Below the pieces are notes generated by a model. That model was not told the DNA's origin and ran no database searches. It saw only the letters and a program-made list of their open reading frames with translations. A DNA stretch of 12,809 nt from Candidatus Brocadia sp. (GTDB lineage Bacteria; Planctomycetota; Brocadiia; Brocadiales; Brocadiaceae): assembly GCA_030837935.1 (NCBI GenBank), contig JAUQXU010000142.1, positions 1-12,809 on the forward strand, in the 5' to 3' direction. Below, piece after piece: positions 1 through 4,344 of this stretch. The stretch's first letter is position 1. Each line of letters opens with the position of its first letter. Both the position numbers and the translations under genes were made by a program.

Positions 1-2
1 CA

Positions 3-59
3 AAACAGGGACTGATTTCAGTAAAGGAGCTATGGGTTGCGATACATTATCCACAATGA
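3..59 (+). CDS. Group II intron-encoded maturase/reverse transcriptase, C-terminal tail (5' part outside window)
   Basis: The frame starting at base 3 reads KQGLISVKELWVAIHYPQ and ends at TGA 57-59. The QGL-[IV]S-V-x-x-LW-x-x-IHYP ending is, from my knowledge of the family, the characteristic C-terminus of bacterial class C (group IIC) intron-encoded proteins, which combine reverse transcriptase and maturase activity and promote splicing and retrohoming of their own intron. Only the last 18 codons are visible, so catalytic integrity cannot be judged. The intron's domain V starts immediately at the stop codon, which is the usual compact arrangement in class C introns. This supports the call although the protein fragment is very short. 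Confidence 0.82.
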   Translation, partial: KQGLISVKELWVAIHYPQ

Positions 60-91
60 ACCGCCGGATGCGGAGCCGCATGTCCGGTGGT
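60..91 (+). ncRNA. Group II intron domain V (catalytic hairpin)
   Basis: Bases 60-68 pair with 83-91 in an uninterrupted 9-bp stem with one G-U pair. A two-base bulge (TG, 81-82) follows on the 3' side, and a 4-bp upper stem (69-72 with 77-80) is capped by GAGC (73-76). The lower stem, 2-nt bulge, short upper stem and tetraloop are the diagnostic geometry of domain V. The lower stem contains CGC, in keeping with the CGC catalytic triad known for class C introns rather than the AGC of other classes. Confidence 0.85.
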
Positions 92-97
92 GTGGGG

Positions 98-128
98 ATT
101 GGGAGGCGTTAATCTACGACCTCCCGAT
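98..128 (+). ncRNA. Group II intron domain VI (branch-point hairpin)
   Basis: Bases 98-106 pair with 120-128 (9 bp, one G-U), continued by 107-109 with 116-118. A119 is left as a single bulged adenosine on the 3' side and is a candidate branch-point nucleotide. It lies 17-18 nt from the proposed 3' splice site, further than the usual 7-8 nt, so A130 in the unpaired tail is an alternative. Structure is read from the sequence; the branch assignment is inference. Confidence 0.7.
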
Positions 129-135
129 TACCCGA

Positions 136-141
136 TTAGGC
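136..141 (-). other. Partial integron core site (R''-like GCCTAA) interrupted by the intron
   Basis: On the - strand the end of the DUF2326 gene reads GAT GCC TAA and then runs into the intron. GCCTAA is six bases of RYYYAAC, the R'' core of integron attC sites; on the + strand the 3' exon begins (T)TAGGC, the end of GTTAGGC. Cassette genes often end with the stop codon inside R''. As I recall, IIC-attC introns insert within this GTT/RRRY core on the bottom strand, which is what is seen. The missing final base and the rest of attC would lie across the intron, outside the window. Confidence 0.45.
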
Positions 142-1866
142 ATCAATGCGCCTTTCAATCCTGAAAAGTTTATCATCCTGTGACAACTTCACCACCACAT
201 ACTCATCTTTATTCAACTCCTCCGGTAGCTTGTCTTTTAGAATTGATGCAACAAACTGTATCCCCTTTGTATTGACAAGATTGGCAATCTTCAGAAGTTG
301 ATTATTATGCATCAGTTCTTTTTTGTCATTGAGGAGAAAGTGCATGCAGGGGATATTCTCTTCATCGGCAAAGAGGGTGTAAGCAATATCAAAACAGGAT
401 ATTTCACCCTGTTTTTTCCCAGAACTGAAATTGGTGTTAAATGCTGTGAATTCATAAAGGCGGCGTCCCTTTACTGCTTTTGTATCAACCTTTAATGCAT
501 ATTTTTCACCATACAACTCATACGACACAGATGAAAAATACCGATTAAATTTATTTACCTGTTCTTTAATTTTAAGGGCGAATTCATCGGAGAAAAGTTC
601 ATTGTCAATTTCGGCGAGTTTACTATTGAGTTCAGTCAATTTTGATTCTATAGCACTTAATTGTCGCAGGGTATTTTCATATTCACCCTTTGTATGGTGT
701 TTGGCATTAAGCTCCACAATTAATTGCTCAAGCACCTCGAAAGAATCACTTTGGGTGATAGCGGCACTTAATTCGGATTCTTCAGCCAAGAGGCGGTTCA
801 AATGCTCACGTTGCGCGGTAAGCTTCGCGTCAATCTTCGGTAAATCCTGTGCAATGAACCGAATCTTGGACTCCACCATTTGGTTGTGAAAATCAAGAAG
901 TTCCTGAAAGGTCTTTTGAATTCCGCGCACCAGAGATGTTGCCTGCTGATAGATCTGCTGTAACTGCTGCAGATCTATGGTGGATACACCCGATTGTATC
1001 TCCCTCTGGGCTTCTGAAATCAAATCTTTCCGCAATTCAAGTCTGCCAATTTCAGATGTAGTAAGATTTATCTGATATTTAACTCTGTTCAGCTTGTCCA
1101 AATCCGATTCAAAATTTGGATTAAGGTTGAGTGATTCCTTTCGACGTTCAAGTTCTTCTATCTCTGATTGAAGAAGGGCCATCGCAGTCTCGTATGCCGA
1201 TTTCGTCTGTTCAGACTCAAGGCGTTTCTTGAATTTTTCCTCGATATCGATTTGAGAGCGCAACTCCTGCTTGGTATCTCCGTGCTCGAAATCACAACCG
1301 AAAAGAAAGAGATAGAGCGTCTCATACTCATCGTCACGAGTAAAACGGTCTAGATTCTTTAGGGTATTGTTTATGCTTAAATCTTTATAGCGGATATTGT
1401 GAGCAATTATCTGCCGGAATGTCGGTTTCTTCCCGTAATGTCCGGGAAACAGAAGATCGGTTAATGTTTCTTCAAACTCGTTATCAGTTTTATTGTTGCC
1501 GTCTATGCGTTGAATTTTGTCTTTGCGGGTCATAAAGTTTCGTTCAATGAGCACTTCCCGAGATTCTTCCTCCAAAAGGTCATCTTTGAGAACCAGCGAA
1601 ACACGCACTTTATTGTCAATAAGAAAATCTTTGACAAGTTTGTACTCGTTCCGTCTGTTTTCGTGGTCGGAGTATATCCCCTTCGCGTCGGCACCAAGAC
1701 AGAAATCAACCAACTTCAGAACCGTTGTCTTACCGACGTTGTTCCCGGTCTCTTTGCCGCTTACAACGGGTGTTTCGTCAACAATGAGATTAAGACCTGC
1801 GTGGAATCGGATGTCTCGGATTATGGCGCCATCCCCACGGATAATGGTCAGTGACTTCAAGAACAT
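136..1866 (-). CDS. DUF2326-family P-loop ATPase of an ABC-three-component (ABC-3C) system
   Basis: The 576-aa product has an N-terminal ATPase half with Walker A GNNVGKTT at residues 41-48. A long Glu/Lys/Leu/Gln-rich coiled coil follows at about 200-440. The C-terminal DUF2326-type region has an ABC-signature-like FSSGKKQGE near 480-488, then ISCFDIAYTLF and HFLLNDKKEL. The layout is that of SMC/RecN-like ABC ATPases in which two ATPase halves flank a coiled coil; a canonical Walker B with tandem acidic residues is not obvious, as I recall for DUF2326 proteins. In ABC-3C systems the ATPase is thought to sense invading nucleic acid or protein complexes and license an effector. Its ATG overlaps the MC6 gene by 10 nt and is preceded by AGGTGG, suggesting translational coupling. 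The frame is intact, but its stop codon coincides with the group II intron boundary, so the last residue or two could have been altered by insertion. Confidence 0.9.
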   Translation of the reverse strand: MFLKSLTIIRGDGAIIRDIRFHAGLNLIVDETPVVSGKETGNNVGKTTVLKLVDFCLGADAKGIYSDHENRRNEYKLVKDFLIDNKVRVSLVLKDDLLEEESREVLIERNFMTRKDKIQRIDGNNKTDNEFEETLTDLLFPGHYGKKPTFRQIIAHNIRYKDLSINNTLKNLDRFTRDDEYETLYLFLFGCDFEHGDTKQELRSQIDIEEKFKKRLESEQTKSAYETAMALLQSEIEELERRKESLNLNPNFESDLDKLNRVKYQINLTTSEIGRLELRKDLISEAQREIQSGVSTIDLQQLQQIYQQATSLVRGIQKTFQELLDFHNQMVESKIRFIAQDLPKIDAKLTAQREHLNRLLAEESELSAAITQSDSFEVLEQLIVELNAKHHTKGEYENTLRQLSAIESKLTELNSKLAEIDNELFSDEFALKIKEQVNKFNRYFSSVSYELYGEKYALKVDTKAVKGRRLYEFTAFNTNFSSGKKQGEISCFDIAYTLFADEENIPCMHFLLNDKKELMHNNQLLKIANLVNTKGIQFVASILKDKLPEELNKDEYVVVKLSQDDKLFRIERRIDA

Positions 1867-2084
1867 AGTTCCACCTTGCCGTGGTCATTCAATGTGACCA
1901 GATTTAGGAGAAAAAGCCAGTCGAGACACAGTACAAAAACTGGCATGCTCATTTCTCGCTCAGTTGTTGTCTGTATATATAAATCGAGCATATCCATCAC
2001 ACGATGTTCTTGAATCGCCTTCAGCACAAAAGCACCGTTGAAGTAAATGGTCTGCTCGGGATGAATGTTGTCAGGAACGAGCAT
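1857..2084 (-). CDS. ABC-3C middle component 6 (MC6) small protein
   Basis: This 75-aa protein starts MLVPDNIHPEQTIYFNGAFV and contains MPVFVLCLDWLFLLNLV, ending KVELCS. The LLPDNIHPE start and the CLDWL..L core match what I recall of the ABC-3C middle component 6 family, including its usual length of about 75-80 aa. Middle components are small winged-helix-like adaptors thought to bridge the ATPase and the effector protein. The start is supported by AGGA (complement of 2092-2095) seven bases before the ATG. The gene overlaps SMEK upstream by 14 nt and the ATPase downstream by 10 nt, so the three are almost certainly co-translated. No membrane segment is called, although the centre is hydrophobic. 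Confidence 0.88.
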   Translation of the reverse strand: MLVPDNIHPEQTIYFNGAFVLKAIQEHRVMDMLDLYIQTTTEREMSMPVFVLCLDWLFLLNLVTLNDHGKVELCS

Positions 2085-3036
2085 CGTTATTTCCTAAAGG
2101 ATTTTTGAAGATTTTGCAACGAATGAAAGCATCCACAACGAGAATCTGAACACACAACTCAAGTTCTTCTTCAGGTATAGGCGTGTAATTGGCACTCTCC
2201 CGAATCTTCTGGACAACCTTTTCAATAATCGAGAAAAAACATTGGTCAGGAGAATCAGCTGAGCCTAATTTGATGTACTCGGTGCGGATACGCTTGAGAA
2301 TCGAAAGGCTTTTGTTAGCGCCCTGTCTGTCAAATTCCGAATAGATTTTATCGATACGAGGACAATGGAATGCATAGTCTTCGATAAGAGTTCTGGCGGT
2401 GTTCAGTTGATTGTACGAAATCTTTGCTTCAACATCGAAGGGTACTGTTTCAAAGTCCGATACCCCCTGACTCCAATCTTCTTTGGAAAGAATTTTGATG
2501 ATTGTCGTCAGGCTGGACTCTACTTTCTCTGGGTCAGGCTCGCTCTTGAGCTCCTTTTTCAGAAAGTCGTAGATTTCTTTCGTCCGGTCTATTTCCATCG
2601 TAATAATTAACGCTAAAAGAGTGTGGATATCAAAAATATCATTAGCGGGCAAAAACGTCAGATTGTAAGGATTCGAAAATGTTTTGGTTCGTAAGTCCTG
2701 GGCATCTTTGGAGATGGATATAAACTTGAAGGAATAGTCCTTGTAGGCGGAAAGGTCTTTAGCAAGGGCAGATTCAATTTTTTGCTTGGTTGCTGTGGCA
2801 GAAACCTGGACAATGATTTTATTTCTGGTATCAACTAAATCAACACCTGCCGCATTTTGCCGCACAGTATTAAGGTTTTGAAGCTCCCAACCGAAGAGCA
2901 TATTGAATAAGTGCAGATAAAAGTTCTCTGAATGCAGATTCAGGTCCAGAATATTCAAGCGCCCTCGCACCTCTAGGCGAGTAGCAAGCAGACAGAGTTT
3001 TTCTTCGATGTGGTTGAAATATGTTGAACGATTCAT
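2071..3036 (-). CDS. SMEK-domain protein, probable effector component of the ABC-3C system
   Basis: The 321-aa product has the typical SMEK-family start: YFNHIEEKL near residues 6-14, GRLNILDLN near 25-33 and HSENFYLHLFNMLFG near 35-49. GVDLVD at 64-69 and IIVQVSATATKQKIE at about 74-88 follow, then FKFISISKDAQDLR. The D66...Q77-x-S79 arrangement recalls the D...(E/Q)xK strand pair of restriction-endonuclease-fold nucleases, but Ser replaces the usual Lys, so nuclease activity is only a hypothesis. The C-terminal half (about 150-321, with CPRIDKIYSEFD and ANYTPIPEEELELC) is mostly helical-looking and is probably where the ABC-3C partners bind. It is the first gene of the operon and has only a weak ribosome site. 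The start agrees with family N-termini as I recall them. As first gene beside a SMEK-type fold it is the likeliest toxic effector; this is inference. Confidence 0.85.
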   Translation of the reverse strand: MNRSTYFNHIEEKLCLLATRLEVRGRLNILDLNLHSENFYLHLFNMLFGWELQNLNTVRQNAAGVDLVDTRNKIIVQVSATATKQKIESALAKDLSAYKDYSFKFISISKDAQDLRTKTFSNPYNLTFLPANDIFDIHTLLALIITMEIDRTKEIYDFLKKELKSEPDPEKVESSLTTIIKILSKEDWSQGVSDFETVPFDVEAKISYNQLNTARTLIEDYAFHCPRIDKIYSEFDRQGANKSLSILKRIRTEYIKLGSADSPDQCFFSIIEKVVQKIRESANYTPIPEEELELCVQILVVDAFIRCKIFKNPLGNNDARS

Positions 3037-3095
3037 GGTTATTTTTCACTTTTTGGACAGCATCATTCAAGGTCTGGATAAAATAGCTTGCTCCT

Positions 3096-3102
3096 GCCTA
3101 AC
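3096..3102 (-). other. Candidate integron core recombination site GTTAGGC (R'-like)
   Basis: On the - strand GTTAGGC matches GTTRRRY exactly and lies 59 nt upstream of the SMEK start codon, where the left boundary of an integron cassette is expected. A 7-mer of this degeneracy occurs by chance about once per kilobase per strand. The call therefore rests on the matching half core at the other end of the operon (136-141), the intron, and the intI relic. Five bases (TTAAT) separate it from the arm of a 22-bp inverted repeat, similar to the unpaired spacer between R and L boxes in attC sites. Confidence 0.4.
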
Positions 3103-3107
3103 ATTAA

Positions 3108-3222
3108 GTATTTTATCCGTAGTTGAGCTGGATAATAATACCGTACCGGCTTTATCTGCATCTGAGAAAAGAGAAACAGGCTTATCATTCCCTCTTCGCA
3201 AGCTCAATTACGGATAAAATAC
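3108..3222. repeat. 22-bp inverted repeat with 71-nt spacer
   Basis: Bases 3108-3129 and 3201-3222 are inverted copies with 21 of 22 matches; the single difference would be a G-U pair in RNA. Arm length and total size (115 bp) are in the range of a large attC site or a small MITE. No clear target duplication is seen. Next to GTTAGGC at 3096-3102 an attC or attI role is conceivable, but the far side lacks a good partner core: GTTCAAT (complement of 3224-3230) matches 6 of 7 positions of RYYYAAC with a 1-nt rather than 5-nt spacer. Confidence 0.8.
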
Positions 3223-3230
3223 CATTGAAC

Positions 3231-3275
3231 GAAGCCGCTGCACCCCACACTATGGGGATTCAATCATACGGCTTC
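3231..3275. repeat. Compound hairpin GAAGCCG...CGGCTTC with inner CCCCA/TGGGG stem
   Basis: GAAGCCG (3231-3237) pairs with CGGCTTC (3269-3275), enclosing an inner CCCCA-CACTA-TGGGG hairpin (3243-3257). It is not followed by a T-run in either direction, so it is not an intrinsic terminator. It does not show both integron core sites, so it is not called attC. Confidence 0.6.
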
Positions 3276-3487
3276 TAGGTAAAATACGGTTTTTGTTACT
3301 TCTGTAGTTGATATTTGTCAATAATGCTTTCGGAAACATCGTGTTTTCCGGAGATATTTTGAAAATTCATGTATTCTTTCAAGGTATTTGCTCAAAAAGG
3401 GCGTACTTCTCCCCTATGTACCGTAAAAATACACTTCTCTATGGCATAAAGCAAGACAGAAATTATACCTTTCCGGGAGGAGAATGA

Positions 3488-3625
3488 ATGAGGGGGAGTA
3501 ATGTTTCCATCCTCACCATCCGGCCCTTTCTACAACAAGGGCATATCCGCGGATCAATCCCGGTAAGCCTGGTAAATAATTCTTCCCATTTCAAAGAACA
3601 AACAATCGAATCTCATACTCTATGA
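3488..3625 (+). CDS. Small ORF of 45 aa with strong Shine-Dalgarno, function unknown
   Basis: ATG 3488 is preceded by GGGAGGAG (GGAGG at 3476-3480, 7-nt spacing), the best ribosome site in the left half of the window. The product begins MRGSNVSILTIRPFL and ends IESHTL before TGA 3623-3625. It has no recognisable motif, signal peptide or membrane segment, and I know no family for it. It lies inside the 16-bp inverted-repeat segment and points toward the intI relic. A competing ATG at 3484 would give only five codons. It could equally be a chance ORF behind a purine-rich stretch. Confidence 0.3.
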   Translation: MRGSNVSILTIRPFLQQGHIRGSIPVSLVNNSSHFKEQTIESHTL

Positions 3626-3658
3626 AATGCTACCGCGAAGCGGTTTCGTTCAACATGA

Positions 3659-3708
3659 ATTATATGTACTAATAGCCGTCTTATTTTACGGCTATTAGTA
3701 CATATAAT
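3659..3708. repeat. Perfect 21-bp inverted repeat with 8-nt loop
   Basis: Bases 3659-3679 and 3688-3708 are exact reverse complements around an 8-nt T-rich loop (CTTATTTT). As DNA it could extrude as a cruciform; as RNA it is a very stable 21-bp hairpin. It sits about 135 bp upstream of the intI relic start, in the zone where attI and the integrase and cassette promoters normally lie. Terminator, operator and recombination-site roles are all possible; none is proven by the sequence. Confidence 0.9.
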
Positions 3709-3723
3709 ACGTTTACTGGTGAC

Positions 3724-3753
3724 TTATTATACGGTCATTTGGGCATATAATAA
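3724..3753. repeat. 8-bp inverted repeat TTATTATA...TATAATAA
   Basis: TTATTATA (3724-3731) and TATAATAA (3746-3753) are perfect inverted copies separated by 14 bp. CATATAAT occurs both in the right arm of the preceding 21-bp palindrome and here. It resembles an operator dyad upstream of the integrase relic, or simply reflects AT-rich composition. Confidence 0.5.
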
Positions 3754-3841
3754 AGTTTATGAATATTTTGCCAACAATGTATTTTAAGTACCAAAATCAC
3801 CAAAATATTTCAATATATTTTATTTTTTCAAATTAACTATT

Positions 3842-3985
3842 ATGTCTAAACCTAAATTATTGGATCAGGTGCGTGATGCAATCCGGGTAAAGTACTACAG
3901 CATGAGAACCGAAGAGGCGTATGTTCATTGGATTAAACGAATTATCTTTTTGCATGTGTAAAAAAATCCAAATGCTGAAAATGGT
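3842..3985 (+). pseudogene. intI: Integron integrase (IntI) N-terminal fragment, broken
   Basis: From ATG 3842 the frame reads MSKPKLLDQVRDAIRVKYYS then MRTEEAYVHWIKRIIFLHV and stops at TAA 3959-3961. This is the well-known IntI N-terminal SAM-like core-binding segment (PPKLLDQVRDxIRxxHYSxRTExAYVxWIxRFIxFH). After the stop the same frame continues KNPNAENG to 3985, aligning with the following family segment (GKRHPxEMG), so the stop looks like a point change within a once-intact gene. Beyond about 3985 similarity is lost and the catalytic RHRY tyrosine-recombinase domain is absent. A functional IntI is about 320-340 aa and inserts cassettes at attI. Its orientation, away from the ABC-3C operon on its 5' side, is that of an integron. 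No good ribosome site is seen. Confidence 0.85.
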
Positions 3986-4002
3986 TTGTCTATAAACATA
4001 TC

Positions 4003-4020
4003 GCTCCTAACGGGGCTTTT
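4003..4020 (+). terminator. Weak terminator-like hairpin
   Basis: GCTCC (4003-4007) pairs with GGGGC (4012-4016), including one G-T pair, around a TAAC loop, followed by TTTT. The 5-bp stem is short for an efficient intrinsic terminator. It lies just downstream of the intI remnant. Confidence 0.3.
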
Positions 4021-4085
4021 CACGGTATTTTTTCAAAAAAGTAAACTGTTACAAAATTTCTACATGGGAAAAATATCTCGTGGAC

Positions 4086-4114
4086 TTGCATTCTGCGTTT
4101 TAACTTACTATAAT
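4086..4114 (+). promoter_or_regulatory. Probable sigma70-type promoter of the glutamate dehydrogenase gene
   Basis: A perfect -10 hexamer TATAAT (4109-4114) follows a weak -35 TTGCAT (4086-4091) at exactly 17 bp. Transcription would start near 4121, giving a leader of about 220 nt before the ATG at 4345. Nothing between reads as another gene. The -35 matches only TTG of the consensus, which hints at activation or modest strength. Confidence 0.55.
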
Positions 4115-4160
4115 GTCTTTCAATTTTCTCGGCGACTCTGTTAGCTTTTTAAAATGTAAT

Positions 4161-4316
4161 ATTATTTACCCTTTAAGTTTTCGGGTAACTGACCCGAACT
4201 AAATTAAAAAAGAATTGTATATCGTCATAGGAAACGTTTAATTTTTGAAACGATGAAGGACAGTTCATGGTTATTGATAATCTCTTCCGACTCGTTCGGG
4301 TTAGGGAGTAAATAAT
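4161..4316 (+). promoter_or_regulatory. Structured gdh leader with mutually exclusive pairings
   Basis: TTCGGGT (4180-4186) and ACCCGAA (4192-4198) form a 7-bp hairpin. ACCCGAAC (4192-4199) can instead pair fully with GTTCGGGT (4294-4301). In the second state ATTATTTAC (4161-4169) also pairs with GTAAATAAT (4308-4316), with the CCCT and AGGG beside them. The leader could thus switch between a local hairpin and a long-range helix ending 28 nt before the start codon. No known riboswitch class is recognised. Regulation is inferred from geometry only. Confidence 0.4.
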
Positions 4317-4344
4317 TTGATTCAATGTGAGGTTACGGTGTGAG

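Larger units (their letters stand above)
1..137 (+). mobile_element. Group IIC intron, 3' end
   Basis: The maturase tail is followed at once by a domain V and a domain VI hairpin and then by the terminal sequence TACCCGATT, similar to the TACTCGATT-like 3' ends of bacterial class C introns. The 3' splice boundary is therefore placed at 136 or 137. The intron is on the + strand and abuts the 3' end of the convergent DUF2326 gene, whose stop codon (136-138) straddles the boundary. The 5' part, including the EBS loops and most of the maturase, lies outside the window. Confidence 0.85.
3224..3654. repeat. 431-bp segment bounded by 16-bp inverted repeats
   Basis: Bases 3639-3654 (AGCGGTTTCGTTCAAC) and the complement of 3224-3239 (AGCGGCTTCGTTCAAT) agree at 14 of 16 positions and face each other as terminal inverted repeats. 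Between them lie a compound hairpin (3231-3275), otherwise unremarkable AT-rich DNA, and the small ORF at 3488-3625. No duplicated flanking target is evident, so whether this is a small mobile element, a non-coding integron cassette or coincidence is open. Confidence 0.45.

Noticed and set aside
298..1897. + strand ORFs opposite the DUF2326 gene
   Set aside because: They are antisense to a confidently identified ATPase with Walker A and coiled coil.
3231..3275. Compound hairpin considered as a tRNA or an attC site
   Set aside because: No tRNA arms or T-loop consensus, and no GTTRRRY/RYYYAAC pair at its ends.
3432..3460. Possible sigma54 promoter around TGGCATAAAGCAAG
   Set aside because: The GG element is present but the required TTGC element at the correct spacing is absent.
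4327..4344. GTG start for glutamate dehydrogenase at 4327
   Set aside because: No ribosome site before it and the extra residues (MRLRCE) are not typical; ATG 4345 with GAGGT upstream is preferred.
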